From Aurantiacibacter odishensis (GTDB lineage: Bacteria > Pseudomonadota > Alphaproteobacteria > Sphingomonadales > Sphingomonadaceae): a stretch of DNA of 64,000 nt. Of the stretch, positions 1-7,994 are shown piece after piece. Location of the stretch: positions 403,501 to 467,500 of the forward strand of contig NZ_QYOS01000024.1 in assembly GCF_003605195.1 (NCBI RefSeq), in the 5' to 3' direction. Below the pieces are notes generated by a model. That model was not told the DNA's origin, did not search any database, and was given only the letters and a program-made list of their open reading frames with translations. The number at the start of each line of letters is the position of its first letter. The stretch's first letter is position 1. Both the position numbers and the translations under genes were made by a program.

Positions 1-156
1 TGCATTTCCGAACGCCGCGCCATCGAGATCATCGCCGACGGCAACCCATCGACCGGCTTCATGCGCTTCGGCGATCGCGTGCGAATGCAGGCAGTTGATG
101 CAGGCGGAGCCTCTCCATTTGGGGCGATCGACCAGAAGGTGGTCCGGGCGGCCTGA
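1..156 (+). CDS. Fumarylacetoacetate hydrolase family protein, C-terminal end (partial)
   Basis: The window opens inside a reading frame of 51 codons that ends in TGA. The peptide contains STGFMRFGDRVRM followed by ASPFGAIDQ. I recognise this as the C-terminal end of fumarylacetoacetate hydrolase (FAH) family proteins, a Mg-dependent C-C bond hydrolase or isomerase fold used in catabolism of aromatic and dicarboxylic acids. The metal-binding part lies upstream, outside the window, so the exact substrate cannot be given. The gene is followed after 85 bases by a thiolase on the same strand, so both may belong to a carboxylic-acid catabolic region. Family assignment is fairly firm; specific function is not. 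Confidence 0.7.
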   Translation, partial: CISERRAIEIIADGNPSTGFMRFGDRVRMQAVDAGGASPFGAIDQKVVRAA

Positions 157-241
157 ACGGGGCCGACGCAAGGTTAGCTATGTTGCCTTTTGTCGCCGTT
201 ACCGGCAGTCGCAACCGCGACTTGCAGGAGCGGAGATCGCC

Positions 242-1405
242 ATGGCCGAAGCTTACATCGTGGACGCAGTCCGCACCCCCGGAGGCCGCGCGCGCAAGGG
301 AGGGCTGGTGAGCGTCCATCCCGCCGACCTTGGCGCGACGGCGCTCGATGCGCTGGTGGACCGCTCCGGCATCGACCCACAGGCGATAGAGGATGTGATC
401 CTGGGCTGCGTCACCCAAGCGGGCGAGCAAGCTTTCGCTTTCGGACGCAATTGCGTGCTGGCATCCAAGCTGCCTGAGACCACGCCCGCCGTGACGATCG
501 ACCGCCAGTGCGGTTCCTCGCAACAGGCTCTGCAATTCGCGGCGCAGGCGGTGATGTCTGGCACGCAGGACGTGGTCATCGCGGCCGGCGCGGAAAGCAT
601 GACGCGCGTTCCAATGGGTTCGAACTTCCAGTTGCACGCGCGAGAGGGCATCGGCACCGGTCCATGGCCGCCGTCGATCCAGCAGCGTTTCGGGGTAAGG
701 GAATTCAGCCAGTTCCACGGCGCGCAGGCCATCGCGGACAAGTATGGCTTTACGCGCGAGGCAATGGATGCCTTCGCTCTCGAAAGCCACGCCAAGGCAG
801 CGGCGGCAATCGACAACGGGGCTTTCGCGGCAGAGATCGTCCCGGTCCATACGGATACCGGCGTGGTCGACACCGACGAAGGTGTACGCCGCGGTGCTAC
901 GATGGAGAAGATGGCGGAGATCAATCCGCTCACCGAAGGCGGCTCCATCACGGCGGCGAATGCCAGCCAGATGACCGATGGCGCTTCGGCCATTCTGGTG
1001 GTGAGCGAACAGGCGCTCAAGCGCCACGGCCTCACGCCGCTGGCGCGGCTGCACCACTTCTCGGTTAGCGCGGGCGACCCGGTCATCATGCTGGAAGAAC
1101 CGATCCCCGCGACGCGCAAAGCGCTGGCGAAGACGGGTATGACCCTGGACGATATCGACCTGTTCGAAGTGAACGAGGCGTTCGCCTCCGTGCCTATGGC
1201 TTGGCAACAGGCGTTGGATGCCGATCCGGCGAAGCTGAACGTGAACGGCGGTGCCATTGCGTTGGGCCATCCGCTGGGCGCGACCGGCACGAAACTGATG
1301 GCCACGCTGGTTCATGCGCTGAGGGCGCGGGGTGGACGCTACGGCCTGCAAACAATGTGCGAAGGTGGCGGTATCGCCAACGTCACGATAGTAGAGGTGC
1401 TCTGA
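242..1405 (+). CDS. Acetyl-CoA acetyltransferase (thiolase family)
   Basis: This 387-residue protein is a thiolase, which cleaves 3-ketoacyl-CoA with CoA or condenses two acyl-CoA molecules. The three catalytic residues are visible: Cys90 in DRQCGSS, His343 in ALGHPLGATG and Cys373 in MCEGGG. The start at 242 is chosen over an upstream in-frame ATG because MAEAYIVDAVRTP is the conserved N-terminus of the family and is preceded by a GGAG-type ribosome site near 227. It precedes a MaoC hydratase and a CitE-like lyase on the same strand, so it probably works in a degradative acyl-CoA pathway. Chain-length preference cannot be read from the sequence. Confidence 0.93.
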   Translation: MAEAYIVDAVRTPGGRARKGGLVSVHPADLGATALDALVDRSGIDPQAIEDVILGCVTQAGEQAFAFGRNCVLASKLPETTPAVTIDRQCGSSQQALQFAAQAVMSGTQDVVIAAGAESMTRVPMGSNFQLHAREGIGTGPWPPSIQQRFGVREFSQFHGAQAIADKYGFTREAMDAFALESHAKAAAAIDNGAFAAEIVPVHTDTGVVDTDEGVRRGATMEKMAEINPLTEGGSITAANASQMTDGASAILVVSEQALKRHGLTPLARLHHFSVSAGDPVIMLEEPIPATRKALAKTGMTLDDIDLFEVNEAFASVPMAWQQALDADPAKLNVNGGAIALGHPLGATGTKLMATLVHALRARGGRYGLQTMCEGGGIANVTIVEVL

Positions 1406-1432
1406 TTTCTGGCGAAGAGGGTTCGAGGATAA

Positions 1433-1885
1433 ATGGCAGGCAAGTTTTTCGACAAATGGCAGGTGGGAGAGACGATTACCCACGAAATCCGTCGCACGGT
1501 GACGGAGACGGACAACCTGCTGTTTTCCACCATGACTCACAATCCGCAGCCGCTCCACCTCGACGCCCAGGCAGCGAGCGAGAGCGAGTTCGGCCAGATT
1601 CTCGTCAACGGCACTTTCACCTTCGCGCTGATGGTGGGGCTGAGCGTGGGTGACACGACGCTGGGCACGCTGGTGGCCAACCTCGGCTACGACAAGCTGG
1701 TGCATCCCAAGCCGACATTCATCGGCGACACGCTGCGCGCCGAAACCGAAGTGGTGGACAAGCGCGACAGTAAATCGCGCCCCGGATCGGGCATCGTCAC
1801 GTTCAAACACCGCTTGCTCAACCAGCGCGACGAGGTGGTGTGCGAATGCCTGCGCATGGCGCTGATCAAGGGCAGCAAGGCATGA
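1433..1885 (+). CDS. MaoC family dehydratase (hotdog fold)
   Basis: This 150-residue single-domain protein matches MaoC-like enoyl-CoA hydratases. The characteristic hydratase segment begins at DNLLFSTMTHNPQPLHLD, with the catalytic Asp/His-type arrangement N-x-Q-P-L-H. It probably hydrates an enoyl-CoA in the cytoplasm. It starts 27 bases after the thiolase stop, and its own stop codon overlaps the start of the next gene (ATGA), which indicates translational coupling with the CoA-ester lyase. A MaoC hydratase beside a CitE-like lyase resembles mesaconyl/itaconyl-CoA type pathways, but the protein is shorter than dedicated itaconyl-CoA hydratases, so I leave the substrate open. Confidence 0.85.
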   Translation: MAGKFFDKWQVGETITHEIRRTVTETDNLLFSTMTHNPQPLHLDAQAASESEFGQILVNGTFTFALMVGLSVGDTTLGTLVANLGYDKLVHPKPTFIGDTLRAETEVVDKRDSKSRPGSGIVTFKHRLLNQRDEVVCECLRMALIKGSKA

Positions 1886-2724
1886 GGCTGCGTAGCCTGC
1901 TGTTCGTGCCCGCCGACCGGCCCGAACGCTTCGCCAAGGCGGCCGCGAGCGGGGCCGATGCGATCATTATAGACCTTGAAGATTCGGTCGCTCCGGCCAG
2001 TAAGCCGAAGGGCAGGGAGGCCGTGGCCGAATTCCTGCAATCGCCGTGCGACGTAACGGTGATCGTGCGGGTCAATCCGCTTGGCAGCGGGGAGACGGAA
2101 GGCGACCTCGCCGCCATCCTGCCGACCCCTCCCGCGGGCCTGATGCTGCCGAAAGCCGAGGGTGCGAAAAGCGTCGTGCGACTGGTGCAGTTGATGGACG
2201 GCGCTGTCATCCCGGTGCTGCCCATCGCGACCGAAACGCCCGCAGCAATTTTCGAACTCGGTTCCTACCGGGAAGTCAAAACGCCGCTGATGGGCCTCAC
2301 CTGGGGCGCGGAAGACCTGCCTGCCGCTATCGGCGCGGCCACTTCGCGCGAGGACGATGGCAGCTATACCCCGCCATACGAGATGGCGCGCAGCCTCACG
2401 TTGCTGGGCGCGCACGCGGCCGGGATTCCCGCGATCGAAACGGTCTATCCCGACATCCGGGACGCCGAGGGTCTAGCTGCCTATGCCGCGCGCGGGCGGC
2501 GCGATGGATTTACCGGCATGATGGCTATCCATCCCGCACAGGTGCCCATAATCAACGATGCCTTCGAGCCGAGCGAAGCGGAAATCGCTCATGCGCGGGC
2601 CATCGTCGGTGCATTCGCCGAACAACCGGATGCGGGCGCGCTGCAACTGGATGGAAAGATGATCGACAGACCACACCTGATGCAGGCCAGGCGCTTGCTG
2701 GATCGTGCGGGCAAAGCCTCCTGA
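1882..2724 (+). CDS. HpcH/HpaI aldolase/citrate lyase family protein (CoA ester lyase)
   Basis: This 280-residue protein begins MRLRSLLFVPADRPERFAKA, the hallmark N-terminus of CitE/malyl-CoA/citramalyl-CoA lyases. It contains the conserved IIDLEDSVAP segment, whose acidic residues bind Mg, and a VRVNPLGSG segment. It should cleave a 3-hydroxyacyl-CoA such as malyl-, methylmalyl- or citramalyl-CoA into two smaller acids. Start at 1882 is set by the ATGA overlap with the MaoC stop. It closes the thiolase-MaoC-lyase operon. Whether the substrate is malyl-CoA or a branched homologue is not decidable here. Confidence 0.88.
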   Translation: MRLRSLLFVPADRPERFAKAAASGADAIIIDLEDSVAPASKPKGREAVAEFLQSPCDVTVIVRVNPLGSGETEGDLAAILPTPPAGLMLPKAEGAKSVVRLVQLMDGAVIPVLPIATETPAAIFELGSYREVKTPLMGLTWGAEDLPAAIGAATSREDDGSYTPPYEMARSLTLLGAHAAGIPAIETVYPDIRDAEGLAAYAARGRRDGFTGMMAIHPAQVPIINDAFEPSEAEIAHARAIVGAFAEQPDAGALQLDGKMIDRPHLMQARRLLDRAGKAS

Positions 2725-2750
2725 AGCCTCTGCCAACAGGCGCTTCACTT

Positions 2751-2781
2751 TCCTGCCACATGTTCGCTATAGCGGGCAGGA
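2751..2781 (+). promoter_or_regulatory. Inverted repeat covering the ribosome site of the S1/P1 nuclease gene
   Basis: TCCTGCC at 2751-2757 and GGCAGGA at 2775-2781 are perfect 7-base complements separated by 17 bases. The right arm holds the only purine-rich ribosome-site candidate and touches the ATG at 2782. In mRNA the hairpin would hide the start of the nuclease gene. The loop contains GCTATAGC, which could instead be part of a promoter -10 element. Function is inferred only. Confidence 0.35.
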
Positions 2782-3633
2782 ATGAACACGAAACTCCCAG
2801 CATTATTGCTACTTTCACTCCTCGGCCTGTCCTCCCCCGCACAGGCGTGGGGGCCGATAGGTCACCGGATCAGTGCCGAGATCGCCGAAGACAACATCAG
2901 CGGGAAGACCCGCGCCGAGATCGAGAAGATTCTCGCGAACGAGAGCCTGCCAGAGGCGAGCACCTGGCCTGACGAGGAACGGTCGAATCCCTCGCCGTTC
3001 TGGCAGGAAACAGCCTCGCCGTTCCACTACGTCACGCTCCCGCCGGGTAGCGATGTCGAAACCTTGGTCCACCCGCCAGAAGGCGACGCGTTGACCGCGC
3101 TCGAAGGATTTGCGGCGACCCTGCGCGACGAAACGGCCTCTCAGGAGGAGCGCGCGCTGGCGCTGCGCTTCATCGTGCACATCGTCTCCGATCTGCACCA
3201 GCCTTTGCATGCCGGGAACGGCAGCGATCGCGGCGGCAACGACTTCATCGTCGACTGGTTCGACATGCAGACGAACCTTCACTGGGTCTGGGACGAGGGA
3301 ATGATCCTTCGTCAGCAGCTTTCCTACACGGAATATGCCGAGCGTCTCGAACGCCGCATCGGTTCGCAGGAAATCCTCGACTGGTGGGATGCCGATCCTG
3401 CAACGTGGATTGCCGAAAGCACCGCGCTGCGGGACGAGATATACCCCGCGACAGGCGAAGAAGCAGGCATGGGCACGTTCGAAGCGCCCGCGATGCTTCG
3501 CTATCGCTACCAGTGGGACTGGATCGGGCCTGTCGAGCAGCGACTGACGCAATCGGGCGTGCGCCTTGCAGCCTTCCTCGACCGGGTGTTTGCCGAGGAT
3601 TCGGCCGACGCTTCCGCGCAACCCGGTTCGTGA
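2782..3633 (+). CDS. Secreted S1/P1-type nuclease
   Basis: This 283-residue protein has a clear Sec signal peptide (MNTKLPALLLLSLLGLSSPA) cleaved after AQA. Cleavage leaves Trp23 as the mature N-terminal residue, followed by GPIGH. In S1/P1 nucleases this first Trp and the His five residues later are ligands of the trinuclear zinc site, so the processing fits exactly. Further family motifs are HIVSDLHQPLHAGNGSDRGGND and FHYV. The enzyme cuts single-stranded DNA and RNA and removes 3'-phosphates from nucleotides in the periplasm or medium. It is followed 13 bases later by AMP nucleosidase, and the wider neighbourhood is rich in nucleotide salvage genes. The ribosome site sits almost on the start codon and lies in a hairpin arm. 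Confidence 0.92.
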   Translation: MNTKLPALLLLSLLGLSSPAQAWGPIGHRISAEIAEDNISGKTRAEIEKILANESLPEASTWPDEERSNPSPFWQETASPFHYVTLPPGSDVETLVHPPEGDALTALEGFAATLRDETASQEERALALRFIVHIVSDLHQPLHAGNGSDRGGNDFIVDWFDMQTNLHWVWDEGMILRQQLSYTEYAERLERRIGSQEILDWWDADPATWIAESTALRDEIYPATGEEAGMGTFEAPAMLRYRYQWDWIGPVEQRLTQSGVRLAAFLDRVFAEDSADASAQPGS

Positions 3634-3646
3634 AGGGAGAACGCGC

Positions 3647-5101
3647 ATGACGACCACCCTTGAACAGATCGACGGCATTCTCGACGAGCTCGAAGCCGTT
3701 TATGACAGGTCGCGGCAGAATCTCGTCTCCGCGCTGCGCACTTACGGCAAGACCCGCGAAGCGCCTGACCCGGCGGAGCGCACGGCGGGCATCTTCGCCT
3801 ATCCGCAACTCACGCTGCACTTCGCAAGCGACGAAGGCATTGCCTACCCGGCAAGGTCCTATGCCCGGTTGAACCAGGCCGGCACCTACTCCAGCTCGAT
3901 CGCCGAACCGCGCATTTTCAGGCCCTACCTGAAGAACCAGTTGCAGCATCTCGTCAGCGATTACGATGTCGAATTGCAGGTCAGCCGGTCGGCGCAGGAG
4001 ATACCCTACCAGTATGTGCTGGATGGCCTCGCGCCGGACTTGAACCAGGCCAGCAGCACGGAGCTTACGCGGCATTTTCCTGCGTCGGACCTCGTCAGCA
4101 TCGGCGACGAGGTAATCGACGGCACGTGGATACAGCCCGACGATGGCAGCCGCCCGCTCTCGCTGTTCGATGCTCTGCGCACCGATTTCAGCCTCGCGCG
4201 CCTGCGCCACTACACCGGCACGCCTGCGGGACATTTCCAGCGTTACGTGCTGTTCACCAACTATATCCGCTATGTCGAGGAATTCATCGACTTCGCACTG
4301 GCGGAGCTTGCCGATCCAGAGAGCCGCTTCGAACGCTTCTCCGCCCCCGGCGTGGTGATCGAACGCGATGACCTCGAGGGCGCCCGCGACAGGGTGACGG
4401 GCGGCACGTGGCGCAGGCACCAGATGCCCGCCTACCACCTTATCGGGAAGGACAATTCGGGCATCACGCTGGTTAACATCGGCGTCGGTCCTTCGAACGC
4501 CAAGACGATCTGCGATCACATCGCCGTGCTGCGGCCCGAAGTGTGGCTGATGATCGGCCACTGCGGCGGCTTGCGGCCCAGCCAGACCATCGGCGACTAC
4601 GTGCTGGCACACGCCTACCTGCGGGACGACAACGTGCTCGACAGCGCGCTGCCGCCGGAGATCCCCGTGCCGCCGATTGCCGAAGTGCAGACTGCCATGT
4701 TCGAGGCCGCCCGGCGCATTACCGGGGACAGCGACGAGCAATTGAAGCGCCGCTTGCGCACCGGCACCGTGGTGACGACGGACGACCGCAACTGGGAACT
4801 GCATTTCACCCGCTCCGCGCTCAGGTTCAACCAGAGCAGGGCGGTGGCCATCGACATGGAATCCGCGACCGTGGCGACGCAGGGCTACAGGTTCCGCGTG
4901 CCATACGGCACGCTGCTTTGCGTGTCGGACAAGCCGCTGCACGGCGAGATCAAGCTGCCGGGGCAGGCCAATGCTTTCTACGAGAAGTCGATCAGCCAGC
5001 ACCTGCGCATCGGGATCGAGACGCTGGCCCTGCTGAGCAAGGAAGCGGGCAGCTTCCACAGCCGCAAGCTGCGCAGTTTCGACGAGCCGCCGCTGCGCTA
5101 G
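3647..5101 (+). CDS. amn: AMP nucleosidase
   Basis: This 484-residue protein matches AMP nucleosidase, which hydrolyses AMP to adenine and ribose 5-phosphate. The first half is the Amn-specific N-terminal domain. The second half is a purine-nucleoside-phosphorylase-like domain with IGVGPSNAKTICDH, MIGHCGGLRPSQ and the MESATVATQGYRFRVPYGT segment. The start at 3647 gives the normal length and is preceded by GAAGGGAGA, a good ribosome site. It lies 13 bases after the secreted nuclease and probably shares its transcript, so nucleotides released outside could be broken down for base and sugar use. A strong bidirectional terminator follows. Confidence 0.93.
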   Translation: MTTTLEQIDGILDELEAVYDRSRQNLVSALRTYGKTREAPDPAERTAGIFAYPQLTLHFASDEGIAYPARSYARLNQAGTYSSSIAEPRIFRPYLKNQLQHLVSDYDVELQVSRSAQEIPYQYVLDGLAPDLNQASSTELTRHFPASDLVSIGDEVIDGTWIQPDDGSRPLSLFDALRTDFSLARLRHYTGTPAGHFQRYVLFTNYIRYVEEFIDFALAELADPESRFERFSAPGVVIERDDLEGARDRVTGGTWRRHQMPAYHLIGKDNSGITLVNIGVGPSNAKTICDHIAVLRPEVWLMIGHCGGLRPSQTIGDYVLAHAYLRDDNVLDSALPPEIPVPPIAEVQTAMFEAARRITGDSDEQLKRRLRTGTVVTTDDRNWELHFTRSALRFNQSRAVAIDMESATVATQGYRFRVPYGTLLCVSDKPLHGEIKLPGQANAFYEKSISQHLRIGIETLALLSKEAGSFHSRKLRSFDEPPLR

Positions 5102-5127
5102 CCGCGCGATTCACTTTTCTAACGGCC

Positions 5128-5170
5128 AAAAAAAGGCGGCGGCACTCTTTCGAATGCCGCCGCCCTTTTT
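5128..5170. terminator. Bidirectional intrinsic terminator between amn and the TonB receptor gene
   Basis: A 10-bp GC stem (GGCGGCGGCA at 5135-5144 with TGCCGCCGCC at 5155-5164) has a 10-base loop, an A-run on its left and a T-run on its right. It can therefore end transcripts from both sides. It sits between the convergent stop codons of amn (5101) and the TonB receptor (5190). Confidence 0.9.
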
Positions 5171-5189
5171 GTTTCAGACTGGCTGAGGC

Positions 5190-7787
5190 TTAGAAGCCGA
5201 CCAGCAGCGAGACGCTGGCAGCGCGCGGTGCGCCGATCTGTGCGAAGCCGAAGCCGTCCAGCGAACCGCCGAAGAACCCGATGTAGTATTCATCGAAGAT
5301 GTTCGTCACGTTCAACTGCAGGGCAGCGGTCTGGCCGTTGTCGAACTCTGCCAGGTTGATGCGCAGGTCGAGGTCGACCAGCGTGTAGCCCGGAGCTTCC
5401 AGTTCGTTGACGTCGTTGATCCAGCGCGGGCCGGTGTACTTGGCCTGGATGCCGAGTTCCGCCGGGCCGAGGTTGGCCTGCGCGCGGCCACCGAAGCTGT
5501 AGGACGGCGTGCCCGATTCCGAGTTGCCGCCGACCGGCACGATGTACTGCTCACCCTGGTTGGCAAGCGTACAGCCGTACTGAGCGGGCGAGGGGTTGCC
5601 GTCCCGGTCAAGACCGCAGTTGCCGCCGATCACGTCGTCCTGAATTTCCGATTCGTTGATCGAGCCGAAAACGTAGAGTAGCGTGTTGTCGGTAGGCGCG
5701 AAGGACACAGAAGCGTCCACGCCGTACTTGTCCACTCGGCCCAGGTTACGGAACACCACGGCACCTTCGCCGTTGCGCGCCGTCGGATCGAAGGCGGATG
5801 CCAGGCGATCGTTGTAGCGGGTGTACCAACCGGCGATCTGCGCCTGAACGCGGCCGCTGGTGAAACGCAGGCCCAGGTCGAAGCTGTCCGTGGTTTCCGG
5901 AACCGGCTGTGCACGACCGGCTTCGGGGACGTAGAGCGAGTCGTACAGCGGATCGGTGCCGGGCACCGAAAGACCCTTGTTATAGTTCGCGAAGGCCGAC
6001 ACTTCACCGGTGAAGTTGTAGACCAGACCGAACGACGGCAGGATCTTGTCGTAATTGTACTCACGCGACAGCGGGGCGACATAGTCGGGGTTCGCTGCTT
6101 CGTAAGCGGTCAGATCCTGGCCCGGCGTCGGGCAATCGACGAAGCCATCTTCCGAGGTGGTGTAGCAGTTCTGGTTCAGCTCGCGGCTGAAGAACGGCAC
6201 ACGCAGGCCGGCGTTCACGTAGAGATCGCCGAAGTTACCGGCGTACTCGGCCGAAAGCTGGTGCAGGATCGCGTAGGACAGACGGTCACGCTTGTTCACT
6301 TCGTTGCCATAGACATCCAGCAGCGGGCTATCGATGGCGTAAATGTCGCGAATTTCGCCGTTGGCCATCATCGTGGTGATTTCGCCGGTCTGACGGTGAC
6401 GTGCGTGATCCAGCGTGTAGGCGGCACGAACGGTGTGGTCAGGGGTGATATCGTAGATGAGGTTGGCAACCAGGCCGAACCGGTCGGTGCGGGTCTGGCT
6501 GGGGTCGTTACCGGCAATACGGTCCAGCATGTCGCCGTCGCCGTTGAGGTCACGACCGAAGTAGTAGCCGCCGTTGAAAGCACCGGTCAGATCGGACGTG
6601 GTGCCGCGCGGACGGAAGAAACCTTCACGCAGATCGTCGGGGCCGCCACCATTGGCCTTCACGTACTGATAGCTGGCGTCCATCGCGAAAGTCAGCTTGT
6701 CGGTCAGGGTGAACAGCGAGTTCGCACGCAGGTTGCCCGTGCGCGACGGGTTGTAGCGACGGTAGAAAGCAGCACCGCAACCGTTACGATCGTCGTAACG
6801 CTCGGATTCGCCGTTCTCGCCGCCGCCGCCGATCAGCACGTTGCTGGGCACGGTGCAGGGGAATTCGCCGCTGAAGCGATAAAGTTCGAAACGTGCCTCG
6901 CCAACCGAAAGGCCGGTTTCTTCTTCGAGGGCGTCCTGAACGTCGCCGTCGGACAGAGCCACGAGAGCGCCGAGGCTTTCGGAACCCGCGAAGTTGTTGA
7001 CGTTCTCGTTCCAGTGGCCGGTCAGCGAGATGAAGTCGCCGTTGTCACCGATGTCCTGCCAGATACGGGCGTTGAACTGCGTCTTGTCGATTTCGCCGTA
7101 CGGATTGTAGGGCACGCCGTAGTTGGTGTAGCTCAGCGAGGCGAAAGCCTTCAGGCCATTGCCGGTGATGTCGCCGGTGTCGAACATCGCGAAACCGCGA
7201 TAGTAATCGGTGTTTTCCGAATTGCTGGCAAGCACCTGGCCATAGGTGGCCGTGGCGGTGACGGCGGCGAAATCCGAAGGTTCGCGGGTGCGGATGTTGA
7301 TCGTGCCGCCGGCGGCCGAAGCAGTCGGGCTGTCGACGTCGGTGGTGCCGAGGTTGACGTTGATCGAGGACAGCACCTCGGTGTCGACCTGCTGGTTGGT
7401 GTAGAGGGCGTAGTTGCCGCTGTCGTTCAGCGGAATACCGTCCAGCGTCTGCGACACGCGGTCCGCGCCGAATCCGCGGATGGTGAAACCACCGCCCGAG
7501 GAACCCCAAGGGTCGTTGTTCTGGAAGCTGACGCCCGGAACCAGGTTCACGATGTCGTTGAGCGACTGGCCGGGGCGCTGGCGACGGATCAGTTCCTCGT
7601 CGATCACCTGCTTGGCACGCGACGTTTCGGGAATGCTGATCCCGCCCACGTCGATGTCGCGCGCACCGGTGACGATGATGGTGTTATCTTCGAAATCGGT
7701 CGAACCGGTCGACTGCGCATGGGCAGGCGCGGCAATGCCGAGCGCGATGCTGGGCATACTCACCGCAAGAAGCAGGCGGAGTTTCAT
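5190..7787 (-). CDS. TonB-dependent outer-membrane receptor
   Basis: This 865-residue protein has a signal peptide ending APAHAQ, then a short segment DNTIIVTGARD that resembles a TonB box. A plug domain follows with PGQSLNDIVNLVPGVSF and FTIRGFGADRVSQTLDGIP. The rest is a long beta-barrel that ends in the aromatic C-terminus LLVGF. It should import a scarce large solute through the outer membrane using TonB energy. Start at 7787 is chosen because MKLRLLL begins the signal peptide and GAGGAAA lies just upstream; an earlier in-frame start would add 38 unlikely residues. Neighbours act on nucleic acids and nucleosides, which suggests a nucleotide-related ligand, but siderophore or sugar ligands cannot be excluded. 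Confidence 0.93.
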   Translation of the reverse strand: MKLRLLLAVSMPSIALGIAAPAHAQSTGSTDFEDNTIIVTGARDIDVGGISIPETSRAKQVIDEELIRRQRPGQSLNDIVNLVPGVSFQNNDPWGSSGGGFTIRGFGADRVSQTLDGIPLNDSGNYALYTNQQVDTEVLSSINVNLGTTDVDSPTASAAGGTINIRTREPSDFAAVTATATYGQVLASNSENTDYYRGFAMFDTGDITGNGLKAFASLSYTNYGVPYNPYGEIDKTQFNARIWQDIGDNGDFISLTGHWNENVNNFAGSESLGALVALSDGDVQDALEEETGLSVGEARFELYRFSGEFPCTVPSNVLIGGGGENGESERYDDRNGCGAAFYRRYNPSRTGNLRANSLFTLTDKLTFAMDASYQYVKANGGGPDDLREGFFRPRGTTSDLTGAFNGGYYFGRDLNGDGDMLDRIAGNDPSQTRTDRFGLVANLIYDITPDHTVRAAYTLDHARHRQTGEITTMMANGEIRDIYAIDSPLLDVYGNEVNKRDRLSYAILHQLSAEYAGNFGDLYVNAGLRVPFFSRELNQNCYTTSEDGFVDCPTPGQDLTAYEAANPDYVAPLSREYNYDKILPSFGLVYNFTGEVSAFANYNKGLSVPGTDPLYDSLYVPEAGRAQPVPETTDSFDLGLRFTSGRVQAQIAGWYTRYNDRLASAFDPTARNGEGAVVFRNLGRVDKYGVDASVSFAPTDNTLLYVFGSINESEIQDDVIGGNCGLDRDGNPSPAQYGCTLANQGEQYIVPVGGNSESGTPSYSFGGRAQANLGPAELGIQAKYTGPRWINDVNELEAPGYTLVDLDLRINLAEFDNGQTAALQLNVTNIFDEYYIGFFGGSLDGFGFAQIGAPRAASVSLLVGF

Positions 7788-7914
7788 TACAGTTTCCTCA
7801 CAAGGGTTAACGATCCCGGACCCTTCGTCCAGACAGGCGTCCACAACCCCAGTGCCATGACAGTGTAGTGACAATGGAGTCAGTTTATTGCAACGCAGCA
7901 TATTCGTGCAGAAT

Positions 7915-7932
7915 TGTTGCTGCGGCGCAACA
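7915..7932. promoter_or_regulatory. Inverted repeat upstream of the TonB receptor gene (possible operator)
   Basis: TGTTGC and GCAACA are perfect 6-base arms around TGCGGC, giving an 18-bp inverted repeat about 130 bases before the receptor start. The form resembles operators of LacI-type repressors. A partial copy (TTGCAACGCAGCA) lies near 7888-7900. No regulator gene is adjacent. Confidence 0.35.
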
Positions 7933-7994
7933 CCGTCGCATCTGAAACCACTGCGCTTTCGCGGTCGCCGCCGCGGGCTGCAACCTGCTGGGGA

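Noticed and set aside
3245-5059. Long antisense open frame over the nuclease and amn genes
   Set aside because: It is a shadow of strong codon bias in GC-rich genes; its product has no recognisable domain and is Arg/His/Ala-rich, while the other strand encodes clear enzymes.
5128-5170. Small gene between amn and the TonB receptor
   Set aside because: The 88-base gap is filled by the bidirectional terminator and has no credible coding frame.
6261-7868. 535-codon open frame antisense to the TonB receptor
   Set aside because: The receptor strand has signal peptide, plug and barrel motifs. The antisense product is low-complexity Val/Gly/Ala/Arg-rich with no domain.
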